Below are positions 28,202 to 36,133 of a stretch of DNA of 64,000 nucleotides, piece by piece (the first letter of the stretch is position 1; each line of letters opens with the position of its first letter). The DNA comes from Cryomorpha ignava (GTDB lineage Bacteria > Bacteroidota > Bacteroidia > Flavobacteriales_D > Cryomorphaceae). Both the position numbers and the translations under genes were made by a program. The DNA is taken from assembly GCF_010686655.1 (NCBI RefSeq), contig NZ_JAAGVY010000001.1, positions 186,001 through 250,000 of the forward strand, given 5' to 3'. The notes under the pieces were generated by a model that did no database searches, had not been told where the DNA came from, and worked only from the letters and a program-made list of their open reading frames with translations.

Positions 28202-28617
28202 CGTTTTGATGATTAATAATTTCTGACAATTCAGTGGCATCTGCAATAAATTGTTGAAGCAAGATGAGCGTTTCTTCGGCGAAGTTAACACCGTAGTCGT
28301 GAGCTGTGTTGTTTCGATTGTCCCTGTATTGCAGCCAACGATCACAGCTTTCGACAGAGATGATGCTTCGCAAAACTGCCTGTCTGAATATATCCTTAAA
28401 ATAAAGCTTATCTGCCTCTCTGGAGGAGTGAAAATATGGCTTTAATACTTTGCGCAGCAGCTTACCACTTTGTTCTAAAATAATTTCAAATTCTTTGATG
28501 CACGCAGATCGATACATGTCATGTGCAATATCATGTGTATCACTTTTTTTGCAACAGACCATAAGCCATTTCCAGCGTACGAATGCACCTGTCAAAGTAT
28601 GTGGTCTCGATTTTCAT
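28185..28617 (-). pseudogene. hepT: HepT-type HEPN toxin, frameshifted in a 7-base A-run
   Basis: The HEPN RNase partner of mntA. The main frame carries RNNTAHDY, a match to the R-x4-H-x-Y motif with the Tyr that MntA modifies. The N-terminus is in another frame: an ATG at 28617 reads MKIETTYFDR...LLQKK and stops at TGA 28540. The frames meet at seven A's (T's at 28544-28550). Removing one A joins them into a family-like protein of about 143 residues. Alternatives are a sequencing error, phase variation, slippage during transcription, or true decay. Confidence 0.82.
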
Positions 28618-28797
28618 ATTTCAATATCGTTTCAATCAAATTAAAAAATTTCTATACTGGTGTTTTGAAGCCTTAAGTGACATGTTATAGTCTCTGTCTT
28701 TATTTACTAAAGATATGAATTATTATGAAAAGGTAGGGTTGTAGTACACTTTACAAGAAGATTTTAGATAATCGCATATCCCAAATACCTCACATCA

Positions 28798-28869
28798 GAT
28801 AATTTGAGAAATGCAGCGGCTACCATTGCTGTGGAAATTGCCGAGATTGTGGCGGGATTTAAAAACTGA
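28798..28869 (+). pseudogene. Displaced 3' tail of an asd gene
   Basis: The stretch reads DNLRNAAATIAVEIAEIVAG then FKN and a stop, against DNLRKGAATNAVQIAEIVAG at the end of the intact asd. By eye 54 of 66 aligned bases agree, many differences being silent. Homology begins sharply near 28795 and nothing asd-like precedes it. It is a remnant, not a gene. Confidence 0.85.
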
Positions 28870-28955
28870 TTTCTATGAACTCTTTCACCTATTAGGCCGT
28901 TGTACATTACCAAAGCACAATTCATTTGTATCCGAATTTACCTTAAATTTATCCT

Positions 28956-29444
28956 GTGAAAAAAATTACACTTATATTCTCCCTCATCCTTCTTGGGCTT
29001 CTTGCGTCACAAACTTCCAATGCCCAATGGGCGGTCTACCGAGGTGACGGACACATCCTTTCTGAGCAGGTACTGCATTTTGCTAATAACAGAGTTTATC
29101 CAGGCTACAGTTTTAATTTTAACGATGTATTATATACCGTAATCGGCAATGAAATCATGACCGGAGGTACCGGCTCTGAATTTGATTTACTCTACACATA
29201 CAGAGACGGTAAGCTATTTAAAGACACGGCGATGTACACCTCTCAAATAGCTTATACCTTTAGGGATGGAAAAATCTATAAAGGCGATTCAAGCTTTCTG
29301 TTAGACATTCTATACACCATTAAAAACGGTGTTATTTATGAAGGCGACCAGGCTTTTGCAATGGATGCTTTATACGCAATAGATGGAAAGTATGGCGATA
29401 CCGATATTTTTGCGATTTTATTGAGCTTGGGGTTGATTACTTAG
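28956..29444 (+). CDS. Secreted protein made of ~20-residue tandem repeats
   Basis: The 162-residue protein starts at GTG and has a signal peptide (MKKITLIFSLILLGLLASQ, cleavage near NAQ). Most of the mature part is a degenerate repeat of about 20 residues: LLYTYRDGKLFKDTAMYTSQ, IAYTFRDGKIYKGDSSFLLD, ILYTIKNGVIYEGDQAFAMD, with weaker units before. The pattern (aliphatic-Tyr-Thr-x-x-x-[DN]-Gly-x-[IL]-[YF]-x-Gly-Asp) suggests a repeated beta-hairpin. Similar repeat proteins occur in other Bacteroidota, function unknown to me. It sits alone in the accessory zone. Confidence 0.72.
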   Translation: MKKITLIFSLILLGLLASQTSNAQWAVYRGDGHILSEQVLHFANNRVYPGYSFNFNDVLYTVIGNEIMTGGTGSEFDLLYTYRDGKLFKDTAMYTSQIAYTFRDGKIYKGDSSFLLDILYTIKNGVIYEGDQAFAMDALYAIDGKYGDTDIFAILLSLGLIT

Positions 29445-29633
29445 ACAATTCAAAAGGGGAAATGTATTTGACGAATCATTGCTAATGTTGCCGAGTAGAG
29501 TTTTCAAGTATAAGAATGATACCTGTCTCAGAAATTCCCATAATAGGCTATTGTTTGCATGAAAATCAACAAATGAGTAATTGAGTTAATACGTTTTTTA
29601 GGTAACTTTAGTAACAATACAAACTTTTAAAAT

Positions 29634-29852
29634 ATGAAAACGCTGACTATAAAAATACCTAATTCGGTTGATGAGAAGGATATTAAAATGCAACTCGCAG
29701 CCTACCTATACGATAAAGGAATCTTGACGTCAGGACAGGCGGCAGAGATGGTGGGAATTTCTAAAAGAGAATTTATAGAAACTGTAGGGCAATACGGCGT
29801 ATCAATATTTGGAGAAACTCCTGACGATTTAGAAAAAATAATTAATGGATAG
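29634..29852 (+). CDS. UPF0175 family protein (putative antitoxin)
   Basis: The 72-residue protein matches UPF0175: LTSGQAAEMVGISKREFIET followed by GVSIFGETPDDLEK. The family is usually paired with a DUF3368 PIN-like protein. TTG-N19-TAACTTTA upstream is a one-mismatch promoter. The four-residue end overlaps the ATG of a broken DUF3368 gene, so the partner is lost. Confidence 0.88.
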   Translation: MKTLTIKIPNSVDEKDIKMQLAAYLYDKGILTSGQAAEMVGISKREFIETVGQYGVSIFGETPDDLEKIING

Positions 29853-29966
29853 GGTAATTATTTCTGATACCCGTTGCTAATCGCGTTGTCTAAAATTAAT
29901 AAGCTTAGTTTCTTAGGTGACTGTATTGCATTAGAAAGCGGCTGCCTTTTGCCATTTTCTTCCTAA
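29845..29966 (+). pseudogene. Truncated, frameshifted DUF3368 (PIN-like) gene
   Basis: An ATG at 29845 overlaps the UPF0175 stop and reads MDRVIISDTRC then TAA at 29878. One frame over, from 29880, the text continues IALSKINKLSFLGDC and runs to a stop at 29964-29966. Together they match the N-terminus of DUF3368 (VISDTSCLIALSKI...). A one-base deletion and loss of the C-terminal three quarters explain this. The acidic metal site beyond Asp8 is gone. Confidence 0.75.
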
Positions 29967-29970
29967 AAAA

Positions 29971-30022
29971 CCCGGCGGGACGCCGGACAGTAAGTCCCTC
30001 GCGAAACGCGAAGCGACGGCAG
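29971..30022 (+). repeat. REP-like GC-rich repeat, copy 1
   Basis: Two small hairpins (CCGGCG-gga-CGCCGG and CGCG-aaa-CGCG) joined by TAAGTCCCT. A diverged second copy lies at 37941-38000. The element is just 3' of lspA and much richer in G+C than its flanks. Confidence 0.65.
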
Positions 30023-30025
30023 CAT

Positions 30026-30736
30026 CTAAACTTTTACCCCTTCTTCTGATTCTGATTCTGCAACCTCTCCTATTTTCTCTTCAGATGCAAAAAACCGCTT
30101 CTGATTGAACAAAATAAGAATCATCCCAACAGAAATAGCCGAATCAGCAATATTGAAAATAGGTCGGAAAAACTGAAGTCGGTCTCCCCCAACCAGTGGC
30201 AACCAGCTTGGCCAGTAGGTATCAATAATGGGAAAATAGAGCATGTCAACAACATGGCCGTGTAGAAATGATGAATAACCACCGTCGGGTGGAAACATAA
30301 GCGCGGTTTGGGGCGAAAATGGAGGACTCTCACTAAAAATCACCCCGTAAAAAGCGCTGTCGATTATGTTGCCGGCAGCACCGGCGAGTACAAGCGAAAC
30401 GCATATTATTAATCCACGGTTGGCCTCCTGCTTTATCAGCTTCCGTAGATAAATAGCAATAAATACGATGGCAACAATGCGAAACAAACTCAAAGCGAGC
30501 TTGCCCATTTCGCCACCAAATTCAAATCCGAAAGCCATGCCCGGATTTTCGATAAAATGGATAAAAAACCAATCACCAAATACAGAGATAGACTCGTCGA
30601 GATACATTTGAGTCTTTACCCAGATTTTTGAAGCCTGGTCAATAAACAACACGCCCGCAACTGTGAAAATTGCAAGGCGTGCCAGTTTTTTTCTAATTTC
30701 GATATTAGCGTCGATCTTGCTGCTGTTTTGCTTCAA
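30026..30736 (-). CDS. lspA: Lipoprotein signal peptidase (signal peptidase II)
   Basis: LspA cleaves prolipoproteins in the inner membrane. The 236-residue protein has four transmembrane helices; the catalytic aspartates are in AGAAGNIIDS and FNIADSAISVG, and ENPGMAFG is conserved. The long loop between helices (FSPQTALMFPPDGGYSSF region) and acidic C-terminal tail are typical of Bacteroidota. Its start overlaps the upstream DksA/TraR-like gene by about 30 bases. The many lipoproteins in this window are its substrates. Confidence 0.95.
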   Translation of the reverse strand: MKQNSSKIDANIEIRKKLARLAIFTVAGVLFIDQASKIWVKTQMYLDESISVFGDWFFIHFIENPGMAFGFEFGGEMGKLALSLFRIVAIVFIAIYLRKLIKQEANRGLIICVSLVLAGAAGNIIDSAFYGVIFSESPPFSPQTALMFPPDGGYSSFLHGHVVDMLYFPIIDTYWPSWLPLVGGDRLQFFRPIFNIADSAISVGMILILFNQKRFFASEEKIGEVAESESEEGVKV

Positions 30737-31091
30737 TACTCAATGTAGCATGCGGAACAAGTCTTAGGCGTTCTTTTTTAATCAACTTACCCGTTTCGCG
30801 GCAAATACCGTAGGTTTTGTTCTCAATACGGCGCATAGCGCTTTCTAAGTGGCCTATAAACTTCTCTTGACGTGAAGCAAGCTGCGCAGTTTCCTCGCGC
30901 GACATGGTTTCTGAACCATCTTCCATCATTTTAAAGCTTGATGCAGTATCGTTTGTACTGTTATCATCCGCATACGAAAGCGATTGCTTTAGCTGGCGCA
31001 AATCTTCGCGCGCATCAGTTAATTTCTTGTCAATCAACTCTCTAAATTCCTTCAGATCTTCGTCTGTAAATCTATTTTTCTCTTCTGCCAT
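30705..31091 (-). CDS. DksA/TraR family protein lacking the full zinc site
   Basis: The 128-residue protein has a coiled-coil N-terminal half and the C-terminal signature YGICRETGKLIKKERLRLVP. DksA/TraR proteins bind in the RNA polymerase secondary channel. Here only one of the four usual zinc Cys residues remains, as in other Bacteroidota members, so zinc binding is unlikely. It lies between ileS (13-bp gap) and lspA, a recurrent order in this phylum. Confidence 0.88.
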   Translation of the reverse strand: MAEEKNRFTDEDLKEFRELIDKKLTDAREDLRQLKQSLSYADDNSTNDTASSFKMMEDGSETMSREETAQLASRQEKFIGHLESAMRRIENKTYGICRETGKLIKKERLRLVPHATLSIEAKQQQDRR

Positions 31092-31104
31092 AATGCAATG
31101 TTTT

Positions 31105-34100
31105 TTAAATCTTTTCTAATGCAATTCGCGTTTCGATGCCGGTTTCAACTTCTACCTCCAGCGAATTGCCTCCATTTACTTTGGAGACCAACTCCAAAGA
31201 ATCTGCTAGCGTTTCGGCGCAAATATAATCCAAATTATTCTTAATTGCTTGTTCTATCGAAGCACGAGATTCTATTTTCACAGCTATCTTATCTGTAACG
31301 TCAAGACCACTGTCTTTTCTCAAATTTTGAATGCGATTTACGAACTCACGCGCTATTCCCTCTTCTCTCAGTTGTTCAGAAATTGTGATGTCCATAGCAA
31401 CGGTGAGTTCACCTTCAGATGCTACTAACCAGCCGGGAATATCTTTTGTTGTAATCAAAACTTCATCGCGAATAATTTCTTCTCGCGATGCGTCTCCCAT
31501 CTCTATCTCAATTTTGCCATTACGCTCCAAATCTGCTATTTCGGCTTGACCGAAAGCATTAATCCGCGCAGCAACATCTTTCATTTGCTTTCCAAAGCGA
31601 GGGCCGAGCTTTTTAAAATCGGCTTTTATCTCTTTAACGAGAATACCCTCTGTTTCGTTCAAAAACTCAATTTCCTTTACATTAACTTCCCGTAGTATCA
31701 TGTCTGAAACTTCGGTAACCTGACGAACAAAATCTTTATCGATTACCGGAATCATCAGTTTTTGCAATGGCTGTCGCACACGAATTTTCTCAAGCTTGCG
31801 CAACCCAAGCGTCATAGAAGTAATACGTTGTGCAAGGCTCATTCTGCGCTCCAGGTCGAGATCAATTTTAGAGCTATCCGATTCGGGAAACTCGGCCAAG
31901 TGAACCGATTCTGCCGTATTTTTGTCAGCTACCACATTCAAATCGCGGAAGAGCTGATCCATATAAAACGGCGCAATGGGTGCCGATAGAATAGAAACAG
32001 TCTCAAGGCAAGTATAAAGCGTTTGGTATGCCGCAACCTTATCTGTTTCGTAATCTCCTTTCCAGAAGCGGCGGCGGCAAAGGCGTACATACCAGTTACT
32101 CAACTCTTCGGTTACAAAATTCTGAATCAATCTACCCGCTTTTGTTGGCTCATAATCTGCATAAGCCGCATCAACATCGATAATCAATGAATTTAACCGA
32201 CTGATAACCCAACGGTCTATTTCAGGTTTTTCAGAAAGTGGAACATCATTTTCAGAATAGTCAAATCCATCAACATTCGCGTAAAGCGCAAAGAAGGAGT
32301 AGGTATTGTAAAGCGTTCCGAAAAATTTACGTTGAACCTCGACAATGCCAGATTCGTCAAAACGCAGATTGTCCCATGGTTGTGCATTGGTAATCATATA
32401 CCAACGGGTAGCATCGGCGCCGTATTTATTGAGCATCAAAAACGGATCGACAGCATTGCCGAGACGTTTACTCATTTTCTGGCCGTTTTTATCAAGCACC
32501 AGCCCGTTTGAAATTACGCTTTTGTACGCTATGCTATCAAAGGCCATAGTGGCAATAGCGTGAAGGGTAAAAAACCAACCTCGGGTTTGATCCACCCCTT
32601 CGGCTATAAAATCGGCCGGAAAAGCCTTGCCATCATCAATTTTATCTTTGTTTTCAAAAGGGTAATGCCATTGTGCATAAGGCATTGAGCCCGAGTCGAA
32701 CCACACATCAATCAAATCTTGCTCGCGGTGCATGGGTTTGCCTTTCGGCGAAACGAGCACCACATTGTCCATGTAATTTTTGTGCAGATCAAACGTATTG
32801 TAATTTGCCTCAGACATATCGCCTGGCACAAAATCAGCAAGCGGATTTTCTTTCATTATTCCCGCATTTAAAGAGGCTACAATTGCAGATTTAAGCTCTT
32901 CTACGCTTCCAATACAAAGTTCTTCAGTTCCGTCTTCTGTGCGCCAGATCGGGATGGGTACTCCCCAAAAACGCGAGCGTGAAAGGTTCCAATCGTTCAA
33001 GTTTTCCAGCCAGTTTCCAAAACGACCTGTTCCGGTGCTTTCCGGTTTCCAGTTTATGGTTTTATTGAGCGCTATAAGGCGGTCTTTGGCAGCGGTACTT
33101 TTTATAAACCAGCTATCAAGCGGGTAGTAAAGTATAGGCTTATCTGTTCGCCAGCAATGCGGATAGCTATGCTCGTATTTCTCAATTTTAAAGGCTTTGT
33201 TTTCTTCTTTCAGTTTTATTGAAATAAGAACATCTACCGATTTATCAGGCTCATTTTCTGTGTAATACTCGTTCTTCACATACATGCCGCCAAGCTCATC
33301 GCCCATGGCATCTACAAATCTTCCCTGCAAATCTACAAGTGGAATCGGATTGCCCTGCGCGTCTGCTATTAACATAGGCGGCACACCGGCTGCTTTTGCC
33401 ACCTGGGCATCATCTGCACCAAAAGTTGGCGCAATGTGTACCACACCCGTACCATCTTCGGTGGTTACAAAATCGCCCGCTATTATGCAAAAAGCTTTCT
33501 CCGGAGTTTCCATTGGCAATACATAAGGCAGCAATTGCTCGTAGTAATATCCTACGAGGTCAGTGCCTTTCAAAGTTCCAATTATTCTGTAGGGAATTTT
33601 CTTATCGCCGAGATTGAATTCGTGGTATGCAGAATCATCTTCATTGGTTTCGTACTTTCCGGAAAACTGGTAGCTCACCAAATCTTTAGCAAGCACCACA
33701 GCCATTGGGCTGCCAGTGTATTGATTAAACGACTCAACCACCACATAATCCACTTTCTTATTTACTGCCAGAGCCGTATTCGATGGTAGCGTCCAAGGTG
33801 TAGTAGTCCATGCCACCATGGTGTATGTCAGGTCATTATTTCCCGTAAGGGTGGCCAACATTTTTTGACCATCTTCTTTAAGTTTAAACAGCGCAGTTGC
33901 CGAAGTGTCTTTAACCATGCGATAGCTGCCCGGCTGATTAATTTCGTGAGAGCTAAGCCCCGTACCTGCGGCGGGAGAATACGGCTGAATGGTGTAGCCC
34001 TTGTACATCAGGCCCTTGTCGTAAAGTCTGCGCAATATCCACCACACCGACTCCATGTACTTGTTTTCATAAGTTACATACGGGTCGTCCATATCTACCC

Positions 34101-34524
34101 AGTAACCCATTTTTTCGGTCAGGTCGTTCCACACATCGGTGTATTTCATTACCGCTTTTCGGCAGGCTTCGTTATACGCCTCAACGCTTATTGTTTTGCC
34201 AATATCTTCTTTGGTAATGCCCAGTTCTTTTTCTACTCCAAGCTCTACCGGCAGTCCATGCGTATCCCAGCCGGCCTTGCGCTCTACGCGATAGCCTTTA
34301 TTGGTTTTATAGCGGCAAAAAATATCTTTTATGGCGCGGCCCATTACGTGGTGAATACCGGGAAGACCATTGGCAGAAGGCGGGCCTTCGTAAAACACAA
34401 ACGGCTTGTTTTCAGGGCGCGATGAAACACTTTTTTCAAAGGTATTTTCGCGCTTCCAGCGTTCAAGCATTTCGTTGGCCACGACGGGAAGGTCAAGACC
34501 TTTATACTCACGATATTTAGACAT
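31105..34524 (-). CDS. ileS: Isoleucyl-tRNA synthetase (type 2, long form)
   Basis: IleRS of 1139 residues. The HIGH-equivalent is GLPGIHHVMGR, the KMSKS-equivalent QKMSKRLGN; a CP1 editing domain lies between (TTTPWTLPSNTAL), and a long C-terminal anticodon/ABE-like region follows. The length and HIHH variation match the type 2 (eukaryote-like) IleRS found in Bacteroidota, a class often less sensitive to mupirocin; resistance here is inference. I start at MSKYREYKGL (34524); an upstream frame start at 34551 lies beyond the -7 box. Confidence 0.97.
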   Translation of the reverse strand: MSKYREYKGLDLPVVANEMLERWKRENTFEKSVSSRPENKPFVFYEGPPSANGLPGIHHVMGRAIKDIFCRYKTNKGYRVERKAGWDTHGLPVELGVEKELGITKEDIGKTISVEAYNEACRKAVMKYTDVWNDLTEKMGYWVDMDDPYVTYENKYMESVWWILRRLYDKGLMYKGYTIQPYSPAAGTGLSSHEINQPGSYRMVKDTSATALFKLKEDGQKMLATLTGNNDLTYTMVAWTTTPWTLPSNTALAVNKKVDYVVVESFNQYTGSPMAVVLAKDLVSYQFSGKYETNEDDSAYHEFNLGDKKIPYRIIGTLKGTDLVGYYYEQLLPYVLPMETPEKAFCIIAGDFVTTEDGTGVVHIAPTFGADDAQVAKAAGVPPMLIADAQGNPIPLVDLQGRFVDAMGDELGGMYVKNEYYTENEPDKSVDVLISIKLKEENKAFKIEKYEHSYPHCWRTDKPILYYPLDSWFIKSTAAKDRLIALNKTINWKPESTGTGRFGNWLENLNDWNLSRSRFWGVPIPIWRTEDGTEELCIGSVEELKSAIVASLNAGIMKENPLADFVPGDMSEANYNTFDLHKNYMDNVVLVSPKGKPMHREQDLIDVWFDSGSMPYAQWHYPFENKDKIDDGKAFPADFIAEGVDQTRGWFFTLHAIATMAFDSIAYKSVISNGLVLDKNGQKMSKRLGNAVDPFLMLNKYGADATRWYMITNAQPWDNLRFDESGIVEVQRKFFGTLYNTYSFFALYANVDGFDYSENDVPLSEKPEIDRWVISRLNSLIIDVDAAYADYEPTKAGRLIQNFVTEELSNWYVRLCRRRFWKGDYETDKVAAYQTLYTCLETVSILSAPIAPFYMDQLFRDLNVVADKNTAESVHLAEFPESDSSKIDLDLERRMSLAQRITSMTLGLRKLEKIRVRQPLQKLMIPVIDKDFVRQVTEVSDMILREVNVKEIEFLNETEGILVKEIKADFKKLGPRFGKQMKDVAARINAFGQAEIADLERNGKIEIEMGDASREEIIRDEVLITTKDIPGWLVASEGELTVAMDITISEQLREEGIAREFVNRIQNLRKDSGLDVTDKIAVKIESRASIEQAIKNNLDYICAETLADSLELVSKVNGGNSLEVEVETGIETRIALEKI

Positions 34525-34548
34525 AGGGCAGTCTTTTTTTAAGACGTG

Positions 34549-34579
34549 CAAAGGTATAAAAACCGAGGGCTATTTACAA
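34549..34579 (-). promoter_or_regulatory. Promoter of ileS
   Basis: The minus strand reads TTG-N20-TACCTTTG, a full match to the Bacteroidota consensus, about 25 bases before the ileS ATG. It decides the start: transcripts would begin just downstream of 34551. Confidence 0.7.
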
Positions 34580-34628
34580 CGTCAATATTTTGGGGAGCCC
34601 TTACGGGAAATGAGGTCAGCGAATCGGC

Positions 34629-35351
34629 TTAATTTGCGGGCACGGCAGTTGCCACGTAGCTTTGCGAATCAATCGCGTAGTCGTCATCAACATTAACCTG
34701 ATTTACAGCGACTTTCGTCAACTCTCCAGAATTAAGTTCCTTTGCTTCCATCAGAAGAATGTAGCCTGTTTGGGTTTCGTCAATCAAAACAGAAAGTCCC
34801 AGCCCTGAAAACAGTTTTTCAAGGCTGCTGTCAACGGTGGCCGCAATCCAAACTGTGCCTTTAGCAGATTCGTTTTCAAAACGATACGCGGTGCAATTGT
34901 AGCCGAGAATTAATTTTGATTTTTCTGTTGGCCTAAGCCCGCTGCAATCAGTTTTCAAAATTCTCACGTCTTTTTTTGATTCGGTGAGTGTGTGAATCAA
35001 CGCCATTTTGGTATGCGAAAAACACATGAAGTTTATAATTCTTTCGGTTTCAAAGTCAACGACAATTTCGGGATTTTTCTCTCTACTTTCTTCCGCCTGG
35101 CCGGTAATAGTCATAGCCATATAAGCTTGGTTTTCAGGATATCTGAACTTGTATTGAAGAACAGAAAGGTTTGACTTGGTACCCGACGAAAAAGTAATGT
35201 CTAAAGATTTATCAAAAACAAAACTTTCGGGTAAACTTATCCGTTCGCTGCCGGTTATATCTGCCAGAAGATTTGCGGAATCTTTAGTTTGCGCTTTGCC
35301 GGGAAATTGAAAAATCAGTAAAAAGAGGACAGTAGAAATTGCAATTTTCAT
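34629..35351 (-). CDS. Secreted protein, DUF4412-like
   Basis: The 240 residues start with a signal peptide (MKIAISTVLFLLIFQFPGKAQ), then a mostly beta domain. The layout resembles DUF4412/GLPGLI-type periplasmic proteins, with ILGYNCTAYRFENES close to the family's G-Y-x-C-x-x-Y motif. It would be periplasmic. Upstream of ileS on the same strand; the ileS promoter separates them. Confidence 0.7.
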   Translation of the reverse strand: MKIAISTVLFLLIFQFPGKAQTKDSANLLADITGSERISLPESFVFDKSLDITFSSGTKSNLSVLQYKFRYPENQAYMAMTITGQAEESREKNPEIVVDFETERIINFMCFSHTKMALIHTLTESKKDVRILKTDCSGLRPTEKSKLILGYNCTAYRFENESAKGTVWIAATVDSSLEKLFSGLGLSVLIDETQTGYILLMEAKELNSGELTKVAVNQVNVDDDYAIDSQSYVATAVPAN

Positions 35352-35472
35352 AGAATTAAGGTTTCCGTTAAAACATCTTAAAGCATGGTTTTTGGCTATA
35401 ATGCTACTTCAAATAATTGATGTAAGCCCATAAATGTAATTGTTTTAATGACACTAACTAATTTTTTCAAGA

Positions 35473-35865
35473 ATGATTAGAGATGAAAGAGACAGAGCCG
35501 TGAAAGGCATCAGACCTGTACTATCTATAAACAGTGCTGATAGCACTTTGCCCGAGCAGTTTCAAACCGAGACGCTGCGCCCAATTTTAAAGCTACAAAA
35601 CAGCATACTTCTCGCACAATTTACCAAATACGTTCAAAAATTTAAGCCAGCATTTAATGCGTACAATCAAAATACCCAGCGAAACTATATTGACGAAGTT
35701 CTAAAACGCGATCCGCGGATTAAAAACTCGCTGATCGCCTCGGTGGTAAGTATGATGACTCTCGAAGAATACGATTATTATTGTGAAAATAAGATAGAGG
35801 CAAATAAGCGGATTGTAACTATGCTGGTGGGTAGATTGCAATCGCATTTGGAGATGCTTTATTGA
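35473..35865 (+). CDS. Small conserved protein (annotated 'glyoxalase' in some Bacteroidota)
   Basis: The 130-residue helical protein contains TLRPILKLQNSILLAQF and MTLEEYDYYCENKIEANKRI. I recall close relatives being labelled glyoxalase, but no VOC fold or metal-ligand pattern is visible, so I treat the function as unknown. It stands alone on the plus strand. Confidence 0.65.
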   Translation: MIRDERDRAVKGIRPVLSINSADSTLPEQFQTETLRPILKLQNSILLAQFTKYVQKFKPAFNAYNQNTQRNYIDEVLKRDPRIKNSLIASVVSMMTLEEYDYYCENKIEANKRIVTMLVGRLQSHLEMLY

Positions 35866-36063
35866 ATTTATAGTGTTGAATGTCTTGTTTTAAGGACGTT
35901 TCTAAGTAAAAAATATTAAGCCTTCATTTTCTGAATTCCTTCATGGTTCAAAAAATTAAACCATTAAGAGATTAAGGGTTAAAAATTACTGGTGCTGATG
36001 GTGGAAGTATTCCGTAGAATTTTTTCAATGAGTGAGATAAATAGAAAATTATTATCGTGTAAA

Positions 36064-36094
36064 GACCTCAAAGGTTTTGGAAACCTTTGAGGTC
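36064..36094. repeat. Perfect 14-bp inverted repeat with 3-nt loop
   Basis: GACCTCAAAGGTTT, TGG, then its exact complement. No U-tract follows on either strand, so it is not a classical terminator. I recall very similar palindromes dispersed in Bacteroidota genomes. It lies between the small 'glyoxalase' gene and the photolyase gene, which converge here. Confidence 0.75.
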
Positions 36095-36133
36095 TCAATC
36101 ACCTTAAGCTTAAATACTTAATCGATATTAAAA

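Noticed and set aside
33865-34425. A 186-codon open frame on the plus strand
   Set aside because: It lies antisense within ileS, has no recognisable domain, and ileS is fully supported.
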